Shown in pieces: positions 34,417-45,627 of a DNA stretch of 64,000 nucleotides. The stretch is from the NCBI GenBank assembly GCA_025642075.2, contig JAODUO010000871.1, forward strand, positions 1-64,000. The letters run 5' to 3'. The notes beneath the pieces were generated by a model. It did no database searches. It was not told the origin of the DNA and saw only the letters and a list, made by a program, of their open reading frames with translations. The stretch comes from Ridgeia piscesae. Its lineage: Eukaryota; Annelida; Polychaeta; Sabellida; Siboglinidae. The stretch's first letter is position 1; every line of letters begins with the position of its first letter. The position numbers and the translations under genes are program-made.

Positions 34417-35274
34417 CTACAATCAGATAGTTATGGGTCATTACATATCTAATCAACCAGCAATACTCTTGACCCCTCTAATTTTATTTAAATGTTGCAT
34501 ATACATTGGCTCTACTGTAAAAATTACCTAAGCCGGATTTCAAACTTGAAATAGTTTTTAAGGTATTGCAATTAATGATAAAAAGGCAAAAATGTTGCTT
34601 TACGTTGTAACATACATGTAAACATAACTTGGCCACTAATGGTTCAAAAGTGCTGGTTTCAGTTTAAAAATAATGTTAAACATTGTTTGCTTAATTGATA
34701 TGCAAAACATGGCATCTAAAAGTGTTGTATACCCCTGAAGTTGTTTGGACTATATATTATAGCGAGTTTGTAATTATGAATGAAATGTGTTTTGGTGAAC
34801 TTCCTAGTCTCTTCATCATAGTTACCTAATTGGTATTTTCTCTGGTTACTCACATGAGATAGATGACCAGAAACACAGCCAAATTATGTGAATACTGCAA
34901 CAGGACTGGTCATTACAGTTTTTTTTTAGTAAAGATGGAGTTATGCACTTTCATTCCACTTAGCCAGCCCAGTGATCAGAATGTAGTTGATATCAATAAA
35001 GTGTTTATTTCATTCTATAGTTATTCAGAATATTAATTTTATATGTTTGTCACATAGAGGTGACAATTATATCACATACAATTTTAAAGATAATTAAATA
35101 CAAATTAAGTCAACTTGTATTAACAGAAAATCAGTTGTTTTGAAGATACAGCTTAATTAAAACCTGCAGAAGCAGTCTGCCACAGATGGAATACCAATTA
35201 ACTATGCTTTCCAGGCAGGCCACCTGGTCTAGTATATGGCAGGCAGTCTCCAAGATATTCCAAATAGCTATGTT

Positions 35275-35895
35275 CAATCAGTAATAACCCTCTTCATATT
35301 CCTCGGGTGAAAACGAAAGCTAGAACCCGAGCTTTCTCTGTTGCTGTACCAACTCTGTGGACCCAGCAAATAACGACCTGTGATTTTACATGTTCTGTAT
35401 ATGAATTCACGAGTACAACTGGCTCAATACACGTGTTTCCGTACGTGAATTCACCGGATTGGTGGATTCTGTGAACAGATTTGGTGTGTTGACACATGTT
35501 TACCATGAAATCATGAGTTTTTCACATGATGACACGTACCAGTGAAACCGTAAGTTCTGACCCAGTGACCCATGAAAACATGTACTGGTGGAGTGGTACC
35601 AATAACGAACCAGTATGACACGTGCCAACTTGTTCAGAAATAGTTCCTCGTTTGCTGGGGAATTTGCTTCCTTCATGAGTGTTAAATTAGAAAAAAATAT
35701 AGTTTAATTCTGCCGGCGCCTAAAAACCTATCTCTTTAAAGCTCCCTATCCTCCTTAGCTTCCTGGCACCTTCATCCATCTGTTGATGACTCGAGACTGT
35801 TTATGATAAGGAGATAGCTCAATCTCTTTGTTTTGTCGTGCCACTGAGATTGATCTTCGAGGATACTGGTGCCTAAGAAGTCATTATTATTATGT
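35275..35895 (+). pseudogene. L2/CR1-type LINE 3' end inserted in R480
   Basis: Encodes the C-terminal motif TRAFSVAVPTLW and, after removing the MITE at 35362-35660, N-LLPS, giving the family's FSVAxPxLWNxLP. RRLKTYLFKAP follows, then a 3' UTR ending in the short tandem ATTATTATTAT. The fragment is 5'-truncated, as usual for LINEs. Confidence 0.75.
35362..35660. mobile_element. Small MITE (TIR CCCAGCAAA) inside the LINE
   Basis: Begins CCCAGCAAATAACG and ends CGTTTGCTGGG. Removing it and one copy of a 2-3 bp flank (GGA) restores the LINE's LWNLLP codons exactly. The class is unknown. Confidence 0.7.
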
Positions 35896-36316
35896 AATTA
35901 TTTATTCGCCCTGGTTCCTGACTGGCCACCTATCTGCAAGAGTTGGGGTCAATTGAGGCAGTCTCTAATATACAAAGTATTGTTTCCCAGCCTGTCCAGG
36001 CAGATAAATAAGTATATAAAAACATAACAATACCTGTTAAAATGTCAGAACTAAAAATGTACTAAAATGTAAACAATATGTAAACAAAAGTTTACATGGT
36101 AATTTTCAGATTCCGATTATGCTTTCTTACTGTACCATAATTTTATATATCATCCCAACTCTCGCCATTGTTCCTGGTTGAATGCACACAGAGCATCGAC
36201 GTCGGCACGACAACATAGCGTACAACCTACATGTTGCAGGTCTGTGCTCAACACTGTTTGCACGGTCGGTGCTTATATGTTGTGACTCATGTGTTGATGG
36301 CAAAGTAGTTATCTAT

Positions 36317-36334
36317 CTCTCTCTCTCTCTCTCT
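36317..36334. repeat. (TC)n microsatellite
   Basis: Short run of about nine TC units. Confidence 0.9.
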
Positions 36335-36579
36335 GTTGGCATGCAAAGCACATGCCCGAATTAGCTCCATCTTCTGTTATAACAGTTTCACTTATGCGAC
36401 AGCATTGACACTGCTGGTACAATGCCTTGTGCGATATACAATCAGATGCCGATGATTTGGCATAGAGGACGAGGGTAATAGGTGATGTAGTTCTGCTTTT
36501 GAAAGTCCTCATGTACCTATGTTATGTGTCAATGTTGGCATGACAAATGTCATAGCCGTAGCTGTAGAAAAAAAGTTAT

Positions 36580-36985
36580 CTCCTGAATCTTAGTATCCAT
36601 AACTTGGAGAAGGTGACGTTGGCCAGCTGTTTATGGCGAGTGATGTTTTCTGCTTCACAGAGGTGTGGCCCAAGCCTGCATGTCATGTGCCACTCTTCCT
36701 GTATGCACTCTGCATGTTGGATGATGCACGTTCATTCTGTTTTCAACCCATTGATTGTTAACGACCACTTGGCTAAGCAAGCTTGCGCATCTGCTTAATT
36801 TCGTCAAGGAATGAATGTGAAGAACTAATGAAGTATGCGTCGTCAGCATGCGCGACATCCAGCAGTAGTGCTGTGTTAGTTGGTGTACGTGACGGGAGAC
36901 GCAATCAGAGGTCATGGAGTGCCACTTTGAGGTACACAATAAATAATACTAGGCAGAGGCTGTCGCCTTGCTGCATACCGATTAG
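36580..36985 (-). pseudogene. LINE RT fragment
   Basis: Minus-strand reading gives GMQQGDSLSPLLFIVYL (RT motif before the catalytic DD), ALHDLRLRLPSRTPTNTALL, then DVAHADDAYFISSSHSFLDE with the A-DD catalytic motif (HADDAYF). Frameshifts follow. It belongs to a different LINE group from the CR1/L2 pieces. Its 5' side stops at 36985, where the GGTTCGATACC repeat begins. Confidence 0.75.
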
Positions 36986-37245
36986 TGCTGGTTCGATACC
37001 AGGTTTTGTTCGATACCGATCGATACCTGAATTTTGTTCGATACTCGATACTTACGTTGTATGTCTAATATTCACATAGAACACAGTTCCCAGTAGAAGC
37101 ACAGTATGCAACAAAAGTAGTGCAATATTATATATCAATCAATATCGATCGATATATTGCTGGTTCGATACCAGAATTCTTCTATATCAATCAATACCAG
37201 ATTTTTATTCGATACTCGAAATTTACCTTGTAAGTCTAATTCAGT
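36977..37245. repeat. Direct duplication with TGCTGGTTCGATACCA
   Basis: Two copies, about 36977-37070 and 37150-37245, each running from TGCTGGTTCGATACCA to a GTAAGTCTAAT-type end. The interior is rich in CGATACCGATCGATAC words. It may be the left end of a DNA transposon whose right end I could not find. Confidence 0.6.
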
Positions 37246-38090
37246 ACAGTAGAGATCTCCAAAGAAACACACTATCCATTTAGAGTACACTACACACACA
37301 ATGTTCCACTTGTAGGGAAATGTATGATAATTTTAGTTATGCAAACAATGATTAATATGCAATTTACATTTAATTGAAGTAAACAAACAACAGTATCAAT
37401 ATAATTGATTACTTTGTAAAACTAAAAGGTAATTGTAATATAATATTAAAACAAAAAAGACAACTACAATAACATACCTAGTAACAAATACATTAATTAA
37501 TTGCACTGAATCATTTTTAATTAATAACAGTTCTTCACCCCAGTTGTTTGCAAATACAATATACAGCAGCTTAATTTCAAGCCAACGTGTCCTCTAAAGT
37601 TACCATCAACAAGTACAGCTGAAACATAACATACAAATAATTTGTTATTGTTAAACACACCTATCACTTATAATAGTGCCAGCACAGTTTTTTTTTATTA
37701 AGTGTATCTTAAAGATAATTGTGATTTAGCATCAAAACTGTATAGACGATTACAATAAAATAACACTAATTAATAATAGAAAAAATATTAAATAAAAATT
37801 GTACTTCCCAGTTCACAGCAATATTTTGGAATATAAAACTTAAATTACCACGTTATCAGGTACACATAACAAGCCCCATAATGATTTTGCAACTGTTTTC
37901 AAGAACAGGTCGGTTTCTTCCTCTACCTCTGGCTCTGGCAGTGGTGAACCTATTTGGCCAGTGCCTATAACAGTAGATGCAAAAAGCGTATCGTCATCGT
38001 GAATCAGTCACATCGTGTATGTCACTTCTTGACGCTGTGGCCGCAGTAGTAGATTCGGCAACCGATGGTGATTCGCTTCGACTTTTCAGT
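37246..38090. other. Unassigned AT-rich region
   Basis: I see no gene or repeat with a partner elsewhere in the window. Confidence 0.4.
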
Positions 38091-38091
38091 G

Positions 38092-38377
38092 TGCGGGGAC
38101 AGCATAGGAATTGTCCCCCCCACTTTTCAGCTCAGAAAAATTGCGAGGCATATAGCCTGACTCACCACTCCTCTCTCGTAAAAGCCGCTACACAGGACTA
38201 GCTAGACTATAATCTCGCGATATGAAGTTCCGACCATGCACCCTTTAGAAAATTGACTAGATAAATTGCTTGGCTGGCCACACCGCGCAACTTGATCTTA
38301 CTTTAGTAAATAACCATCATGCCGGACTGCGCCATTGCCGGGCTCTATCAGTTTGCAACCTTGTGTTGATATATCAT
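38092..38377. repeat. G-rich dispersed repeat, copy c, without the MITE
   Basis: Reverse complement of 1448-2100, minus MITE copy 1 and plus about 95 bp of extra sequence (38180-38275). At the MITE position it reads CCGGCA-ATGGCGCAGT-CCGGCA, in repeat orientation. Confidence 0.75.
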
Positions 38378-38439
38378 TGTTCTAGAATACTATGTTCTAG
38401 TTCTAAAATATAAAGTTGTAGTTGTCTGTTTCAAGACTG

Positions 38440-38640
38440 ATTTCAAAAAGTATTTTGCACTTGAGTTGTTTTCATTTTTTTCAAAACATTTGCATTTGAT
38501 TAGATTAAAACATTTGCATTTTTCAAAACATTTGCATTTGAACAGCTTAAAAACATTATTCGGATAAATTCAAACAGTTGCATTTGCATTGCCACCCTTT
38601 CAAATATTTACATTTAAATGCAACCATTCGCATTTGATCC
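38440..38640. repeat. Low-complexity AAACATTTGCATTT repeats
   Basis: Five or so irregular repeats of TTTTCAAAACATTTGCATTT-like words. Confidence 0.7.
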
Positions 38641-38864
38641 CAAGCCAGATCCTTATATTATAACTGGACCAGTTTGGATCCAATTGGACCAAACAACTGG
38701 TAAACAAAATTGAGCCACTAGGCAGACATTTCTAGCAACATTCCTTTTATTCTGATGGTGAAAGCATGAGCAGTCAACATTCATGGCATCTACTGTCATA
38801 GCTACCATACAAAACAACTGATTCTACAAATGCTTGTTGGTTGGTGACACCCAGCAACACTCAC

Positions 38865-39001
38865 CTGTCACTATGTGGCATTGCATGTAGTCATCTCTGT
38901 CTCTGACATCAAGCAGCAAATAAGGACAGATGTTATCTGCCACTTGTCGAGCTTGTGCTGGAGGATGACTAATGTCATATTGTCCGAGACCTTGGATGAC
39001 A
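38865..39001 (-). CDS. CEP41: CEP41 exon, start of rhodanese-like domain
   Basis: 137 nt; acceptor TTTGTAG before 39001, donor GTGAGT after 38865. It encodes VIQGLGQYDISHPPAQARQV followed by CPYLLLDVRDRDDYMQCHIV. The LLLDVRDRDxYxQCHIV motif is the signature entry of the CEP41 rhodanese-like domain. Phase 2 in and phase 1 out match the neighbouring exons. Confidence 0.95.
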
Positions 39002-39359
39002 CTACAAATATACCACACTTGTCCTAATACTGTGGTGGCTCTTGGTGTCAGATCAATACATGGCAGACCCTCGGTCCTGTTGTTAAGACTTTTCAAAAAT
39101 AACCATGGTCTTTCTTTTGCAAAGCATATCATATACCATAGACAGATCAAACAAAGAATGTGTTATTACTTGATCTCATCCATATTTTGAGTTATGAATA
39201 TTTAATACAGGTTAAAAATATTTAAAACAATGGACAAAGGGGCCTTAGAGTCCCCTGAACTATAAAGTGTGTTTGTATTTATCGAAGTATCGAAGGTGTA
39301 TCTGGTGGAAAAGAGATAGTAGATCTTTGGCGTACATTTTTTTTATGACCTTTTAAACT

Positions 39360-39606
39360 GTGTTAACAATAGTAGTGTTGACGTGTGTGAATATGTTTTG
39401 TGATACACCTTATGATGAAATTGTGGTCACAGTAGAGGAGGTAACAAATGCGATTAAGAAGCTTGACGTTAATAAAGCTTGTGGGTCTGATGGCATATGT
39501 TCGGAACATATAAAATATGCAGACAAGGCACTTGTACCCTTGCTATCTTTGTGCTTCACTAGTTTTTTGCTCATGGATTTCTGTCAGAGTCAATGTTGCC
39601 AGTTGT
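39360..39606 (+). pseudogene. LINE RT N-terminal fragment cut by DIRS copy B
   Basis: Plus-strand reading gives VTVEEVTNAIKKLDVNKACG, SDGICSEHIKYADKALVPLL and SLCFTSFLLMDF. This is the usual RT entry region (K-A-C-G-x-D-G) of LINE polymerases. The frame runs into the DIRS 5' terminus at about 39607. Confidence 0.8.
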
Positions 39607-39780
39607 ATTTATTGCCTAACATAGACTTAGTCTGGCTCCGTTGCTTTACAAATGCAATAGACTTGGCTGCGCCCAAATTGCTCGCCATAATTAATAAAAA
39701 TGAAAAAATAACCTATCCCCTCAGCTCCCATCACTCCATCCAATCACTGAGTCTCTTCTCTTCTTACTTGGCGCCGCCAC
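39607..39780 (+). repeat. DIRS copy B 5' inverted terminal repeat
   Basis: Starts CCTAACATAGACTTAGTCTG and includes TTGCTCGCCATAATTAAT. It is inverted-complementary to about 45370-45545, and matches the start of copy A (17632-17460). Confidence 0.85.
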
Positions 39781-39819
39781 TGTTTAAGTCTTGCCTTCGT
39801 GTAGCTCAGTATTTATCAG

Positions 39820-41160
39820 TTTTGTGAGCTGATATCATATTTTGTTTAAACGAAGTTACGGTTTATTATTTTTTTTCACCTCTGCAATATAATGGGCTAT
39901 TTTCAGACCACTTTTCAGTGGTATTTTTCTATTATTAGCCGTTTTTGACTTCGCCATTTCAATTTGTAATGGCGCACAACTCATGAACACGACACCCAAC
40001 ATCTGCACTAGACTCATGCGCGGCGGCGATAATCATCCGAACAAGTGTCTCTTGTCAAGGTATTACAGTTAACAACAAGTACGACACTTGTTCACAATGG
40101 ACTGATTAAGTATGGAATGGAACAGTATAAACGCCGCTCCATTTCAGAAATGCAGGCGCCTGACACATGTAACATCGGTACAACCCGCGCTATTAGATGT
40201 GCAGCCACAAGCGGGCTAGCCTACAGACATGTAGCATATCTCGCGGCAGCTTTCTTGGGTTTTCTCCGGTGCCATCCCCGGAGATGGTCCAAGACCATGA
40301 CTTTTAGTACAGGTTGGAAGATATTCCCAACCGTTTTCGCGAACAACCGATATTACCAACAGGCGATTAGCAACGTTTCAACCGTCTTTGGGGGTGCGAA
40401 TAATCGGCCCTGTTGTGCTCCCGGAGGCCTAGTTACGACCTAGGCGTTTAACGGAACTGGCCGGACAAAAAATAGTCCCGCCAGTTGGATTCCCCAAAAG
40501 AGAATCCGAGCAAAATACCCGGCAGGCCATGTCTATGGACTTACGCCGACGGGCCCGGCCCGGGCGGAAAGCCGGTGACATTCCTCCGGACAGAACGGAG
40601 ACGAGGCCGGAGGGCCGGGACCGAAGCCGGAGCCCGGAGGTCCGGCCGAACCCGCAGATTAACACCGTTCGCCCATCCCATATGTAATACCCATCGCCGG
40701 AGACCCGGCCAGTTCTCCAGAGAGCAGGAGATTGAACCCGATCGGCGCAGGTCACCGACCGAAGCCTCAGGGCGATCGCAACCGGGTATCGTCAAAATGA
40801 GTTACAACAATTGCGTTTTTCTACGTAGTCGAGATTGCCCGATATCCGGGAATGGCAACCAAACAAACAGACTGCAATTACGGGAAAAATTTGGCGCATT
40901 AAAACTGGAGTTTGCCTTCGCCGACTCCACGACACGGCGTCCTGTTTCGCGACCCACAACCCACTCGTGGCTGGAAGAGCCGGTTTTCGGCCGACGAATC
41001 AGCGCCGTTTCCATCGAAATTAACGGTTGACTGGGCATTGAAACGTTGGTCCCTGGAATACACAGGCGATTCCCGGACATGACTTCCCGACTAGCGACAT
41101 TACGTAGGCGAGTACATATGCCATACACCGACAGAAGCTGCCGGTTACGCCCGGCAGCGT
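39820..41160 (+). other. DIRS copy B GC-rich leader
   Basis: Homologous to 22383-24303 in reverse complement. Bases 40440-40700 are rich in CCGG. ORFs on both strands are low-complexity Arg/Pro/Gly-rich and unconvincing as proteins. Confidence 0.6.
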
Positions 41161-41589
41161 GACAGACAATTTTTTGTTGTTCTTCCCGGTCTCCTATTCG
41201 AACATTCACACGGCGTTTTATGATAGGCTCGTGTATTCCTGTTCCGATGACGATGGTGCCTGGAGTTCTGTCAGGTCATCCTGGGCCACACGTTTCTCTC
41301 TGATGAATTGCCGGCGACTGACAGTCTTGACCCTCGCACAGTGCCACGTCTGTCAACACTGACACAAGTCGCTCCCCCAGCCTGGTTTTCCTTTTGCTGA
41401 GGCATTGACCAATCACTTCAGAAAATTCAGCAGGAATTAAAAACTCTCAGGTGGGCAATTCACACCAATTTACTTCGGCACTTCGCTCCAGACAGGCTCT
41501 GCACTCTCCGTTAGAGCTTTCTTCTACAGGTTTTCTGTTTTCACAAGACTCCCCTGTCGTAGATAAGAGGTTCACCGAGATTTCTCGGT

Positions 41590-42480
41590 CTTAGGTGGGG
41601 GGAGCACGACTCGGCACGAAGCAAAAGTATTTCTGTGACCTCGCAGCCATGACACGCCGATGGCTGTGTATCTCCTTCCAGGATTCGACAGGAGCTGCCC
41701 TCAATCGGTCCATACAAGGACTGATTGACCACGTGGACACTGGAAGCGTATCCACAGAACAGCTGTTGGAACAGCTTAAGGCAACTTTACAGTAGTATCA
41801 GTCAGTGGCAACGGCTTGGTACGATGGTGCTACCTTGGATTGTGCCATCGCCTACAACATCCTACTGCATCAACAGGACCAAGCTCTATGAGGAGTCTCT
41901 CCCCTTGTGCCACTAGAGGAACGGGAGCGCTTTCGTACTGCTCCATTTGGGGCTTCGTCACTATTCGACGAGCTCGCAACTACCCTGGTAAGCTACAGTT
42001 GCGGACAAAGTGGCCAGTCGGCAACGAGACTATACCTTATAGAGGGGCTCGGCACCTTTTACCATTGGTAAAACACGTGCTACGCCACATCGGTCAGCAC
42101 CGGCTAGATCAGCGCAACGACGGTAGGCTGCTATGCCACTGCCACTGTCGTTCTCACGTCAGCAGCCCTTTCTGGCCACTAGAGGACGCGGTCCAGGACG
42201 TCCCTTTCACCACCGAGGAGGACAATGACACAGGTCAGGACTACCTGTGTCCCATGACTAGGCCACCGGTCAGCCCAATCGTTATGCGACCTTCGACCCT
42301 CTAGACATACCACAACAGGTGGTCATGTCACCTCCTTTGCTTACAAGGAAGGTGGGAACCCTGTCCTTGTTCTGCGATGTCTGGAGACTAAGGAGATGCA
42401 GCGAGTGGGTGTGCAATGTTCTGTAAGTCAGTTTCCATCTTCAGTTCCGAGAGTGTCCCCCCATGACGGGTGCCCCCATG
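41590..42480 (+). pseudogene. DIRS copy B gag-like region
   Basis: In shifting frames: LNRSIQGLIDHVDTGSVSTE, QLLEQLKATLQ, CAIAYNILLHQQDQAL, RTAPFGASSLFDEL. Copy A encodes the same segment (17242-16900), supporting a real ancestral ORF1. A tandem pair of CCCCATGACGGGTG units at 42460-42495 adds to the damage. No zinc knuckle is seen. Confidence 0.6.
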
Positions 42481-42589
42481 ACGGGTGCCCCATCGTGAAG
42501 TGCTCAGCCCACCGGTCACTGATACAGTCCATGCAACAAACAACATTGTAGAGGTAGTCTGTGACACTACATCTCCCGGGTGTTACAGT

Positions 42590-42950
42590 CACCTCTTGCT
42601 AGATGGAGAGTGCGGAAAGCATTCGGCGATCTCTCCCTCGAGACGCCTGGGTCACTTCCACCGATCTTGTGGATACCTATTTCCCCATACCCATCCACAG
42701 AGGTTACCGAAAATGTCTTCGATTTCAGACTCAGGACACCATATACCAATTCCCGGTGCCGTTTGGCCTTTCTCCAGCATCTTGGGCATTCTCCAAGATT
42801 ATGACAGTGATCATATGCTGCTACACGTGATGGCCATCAATCTCTGTCAGTACCTGGACGACTCTCTGATCTATTCACCATCTCACGACCAGTGCATCCA
42901 AGACACTGTACAAGTGCTCAGTCTCTGCCACACGATGGGCCTGAACTGAT
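42590..42950 (+). pseudogene. DIRS copy B reverse transcriptase
   Basis: Readings in three frames give WRVRKAFGDLSLE, DAWVTSTDLVDTYFPIPIHR (first catalytic Asp), YRKCLRF, PFGLSPASWAFSKIM, then NLCQYLDDSLIYS with the catalytic YLDD at 42851-42862. The wording is typical of DIRS-type RTs. At least two frameshifts and a TGA at about 42948 break it. Confidence 0.88.
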
Positions 42951-43790
42951 CCCAAAACAGAAATTCCCTCTTCTGGGATACCAGTTCGACCTGGTTTCCT
43001 TCCAAGTCACTTCCAACCCTGGATCGATATTACAAAATCAAGCACTGATTTGCTCATTCCTGTTAAGCCATTTAAGGAGGATGTGCTCATACGTGGCAGA
43101 TCCTGATCGGTCTCTTTGCGTCCACAGAGAAAATGGTTCCTCTGGGACGGCTTATGGATACCTCTTTTCCCTACGTCGGAGGAAGATTTCCAATGGTGGA
43201 AATCAGCACACAATGTTCTGAGGGGAGCCCCAGTTACCCGTACAAACCAGACACTGAGTTGTTCACAGATGCATCGAACATCGGCTGGGGAGCACAATGG
43301 AATGCATTGACGGTGTCCGGTGTATGGACAATAACCGAGAAAACACTTCACACCAATGTACTCGAGTTAGAAGCCATACACAGAGCAATGCTCCACTGGC
43401 TGCGGAAGCTTATGGGTCTGACAGTCCTGGTTGCGTTAGAAAACTCCACTGTAGTGTCCTACATCAACAAGCACAGCTGAACAAGGTCAATACAGCTGTG
43501 CAGGCAGACCAAGAAGTTACTCCTCGTGTCAGGCCAACCTAATAGTACTCCGGGCACGATACATCCCCGGGAGATTGAACGTCCTTGCAGACATTCTGTT
43601 ACACCCTTCCCAGATGTCAGGTACAGAATGGTCTCTACATCCATCTGTCTTACGAGCACTGACACGGGAATGGAAAATCCCATTATTGGATCTGTTTGCA
43701 ACAAGGTGGAATCACAAATTTCCACTATTTGTGTCCCGTGTTCCAGACTGTCAGCCATGGCAGTAGATGCTCTGTCAATGAGCTAGAATG
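42950..43790 (+). pseudogene. DIRS copy B RNase H and connector
   Basis: After KFPLLGYQFDLVSF, RNase H appears at 43250-43480: TELFTDASNIGWGAQWNAL, VSGVWTITEKTLHTNVLELE (catalytic Asp and Glu), VALENSTVVSYINKHS. The frame is open from 43133 to 43480, the longest undamaged piece. The DIRS-typical connector follows: WSLHPSVLR, LLDLFATRWNHKFPLFVS. Confidence 0.88.
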
Positions 43791-44179
43791 CACTATGGGC
43801 ATACGCATAGCCACCACCAGCTCTGTTACCACGGGTACTCGAGAAGGCCCAACAGGACCAGTACAAACTGATCCTCATTGCCCCACACTGGGCCCAGGCG
43901 ATCTGATTCCCACTACTCTTAGGGAGGAACACAAGCGCCTCCTCTTTGTGTTGTTCAAACCAGGGCATAAATGAGACATTGTACAATCTCCACTCAGGAT
44001 AACCAACATTCCTCGGTTACTATTCCAGCCTATTCCATCGAGATACGTCCAATCTCCAGCTACACACGTGGAGGGTATCCGGGATAACCTCTGCAGCAGA
44101 GACCGTTCGATAGACGTTGCCTCCTGTGTCAGTAGACCCCAGCGAGAGTCTACTATGGCGATCTATGAGTCCAATGGGA

Positions 44180-45110
44180 GGAATCTTCACTGATTGGTGT
44201 AACATACAACACATTAATCCACTCTCGGCTGCTGAGAGTGTAGTGTCGGATTTTCTTCTCCACCTTCACACGGAGAAACATTTGGCCATCTCGACCATTG
44301 CAGGCTATCAGATGGCAATCGCCAACACACTTCGTGCCACTTCCGGTGCGGAAGTAGGGAGGAATCCTGCACTGAAGTCGTTACTTCGAAATATCGAAAT
44401 GGAACGGGCACCATCAACGTAATTTTCCAGAGTAGAATCTCGCCTTAGTTTTGTCAGCATTGACAAAACCACCTTCCGAACCGCTAGACCAAACATTGGA
44501 TCAGCTGCTTACATGGAAGACAGTTTTTCTCATCGCGCTGGCTTCCGGCAAACATCGGGGCGAAATCCATTCCTTTGAACATGCCTGACTACAACGGACG
44601 TGTCATTCATATCAAAGACGCAAGTTTTGGGCAAGGGCCCAAAATGCGTACTTTCATGCACAATTCCAACACTTAACCGTCATTTGAGCAATGGCATGGC
44701 TGAATACTGACTCCTGTTCCCAATATGGGCACTAAGATTCTACCTAGAAAGGTCCATGCATTGGAGGGAACACAAGCGCCTCCTTTTGTGTTGTTCAAAC
44801 CAGGGCATAAACGAGACATTGTACCATCCACAATCTCCGGGTGGATCCGGAAAATGATTCTGGAGTGCTACACAAATTCCCCTACACCTCTCCTTGAGTC
44901 CCACAAGGTTAAGGCGCAACAGGTACGATGCATGGCTGCATCGCTCACATTCCACAGACAGGTCTCCATGGAACAGATTCTGTGAGCTGATACCTGGTGC
45001 TGTCATAACACCTTCACCGACTTTTATCTCAAGGACTTATCTCTCTATTCTGCCGATTTCATTCAACTAGGACCGGTAGTGGCTAGTTCAATTCAATTCT
45101 GCACCCAACA
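44180..45110 (+). pseudogene. DIRS copy B tyrosine recombinase
   Basis: N-terminal core-binding part: NPLSAAESVVSDFLLHLHTE, KHLAISTIAGYQMAIANTLR, VGRNPALKSLLRNIE. Then in other frames LTKPPFEPLDQ, LTWKTVFLIALASGKHRGEI (catalytic Arg region), SHKVKAQQVRCMAASLTFHR (His/Arg box) and NTFTDFYLKDLS with the candidate Tyr nucleophile. In this family the R, H-x-x-R and Y residues perform strand exchange. The H-to-R spacing looks enlarged by a KAQQ-type insertion. Several stops; inactive. Confidence 0.85.
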
Positions 45111-45159
45111 TTAGAGATCATTAGAGGTAACATTGTGTATATCCCACCCACCATCCATT

Positions 45160-45545
45160 CACCTAGATTCTGCACCTTGTGAAACGACGGAGCCAGGCTA
45201 AGTCTATGTTAGGCAATAAATTCTATATTTGTAGAATTAAAATATGTATTTTTAAGTAACATACTTACCTGGCTCTGTCGCTTCACCATATCACCCTCCC
45301 TCCTTCCCCGCTATAAGAAGATTACCTATCACAGTATGAGCCTTTTTGCCAAGTGCAACGAGAAGAGACTCGGTGATTGGATGGAGTGGTGGGAGCTGTG
45401 GTGATAGGTAATTTTTTCATTTGATTAATTATGGCGAGCAACTTGGACGCGGCCAAGTCTATTGCACCTTGTGAAGCGACGGAGCCAGGTAAGTATGTTA
45501 CTTATAAATACATATTTTAATTCAAAAAATATAGAATTTCAGTGC
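45160..45545 (+). repeat. DIRS copy B 3' terminal unit
   Basis: GCACCTTGTGAAACGACGGA, then a unit with inverted AAGTAACATACTTACCTGGC ends, finishing at about 45545. It contains the inverted copy of the element's 5' end. Confidence 0.82.
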
Positions 45546-45627
45546 TCTAATATGTCTATGGTAAGTTAGAAAAATAGATCCCAAACGGTTTCCGAGATTA
45601 TGGGAGCTAATGACAGATGGTGGGCAG

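Larger units (their letters stand above)
34732..36005 (+). repeat. Repeat family R480, copy 2 (interrupted)
   Basis: Main body 34732-35270 and distal end 35895-36005 (CCAGCCTGTCCAGGCAGA), matching the uninterrupted copy at 27268-27957. It is split by a LINE fragment at 35275-35895. Confidence 0.85.
39607..45545 (+). mobile_element. DIRS-like retroelement, copy B (most complete)
   Basis: About 5.9 kb, in the 8-kb CEP41 intron and antisense to the gene. Order: 5' inverted terminal repeat, GC-rich leader, gag-like region, RT, RNase H, tyrosine recombinase, 3' terminal unit. The right end (45370-45545) is an inverted copy of the left end (39607-39780), and the palindromic CTGGCTCCGTCGCTTCAC word recurs internally. 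DIRS elements integrate with a tyrosine recombinase, have inverted ends plus an internal complementary region, and leave no target duplication. Numerous frameshifts and stops make it inactive. Confidence 0.88.

Noticed and set aside
35362..35660. Reading CCCAGCAAA at 48155 as a second copy of the small MITE
   Set aside because: At 48150-48165 the similar word is part of a LINE frame (FFAGSILWNSLP) and there is no second inverted end.
38326..38345. Second tRNA-like A box (AATGGCGCAGTCC)
   Set aside because: No B box at the expected distance. The similarity to 47471-47483 is short and probably chance.
40485..41030. 181-codon Arg/Pro-rich plus-strand ORF
   Set aside because: GC-rich DNA gives long open frames on both strands here. 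The homologous copy at 22383-24303 does not preserve the frame.
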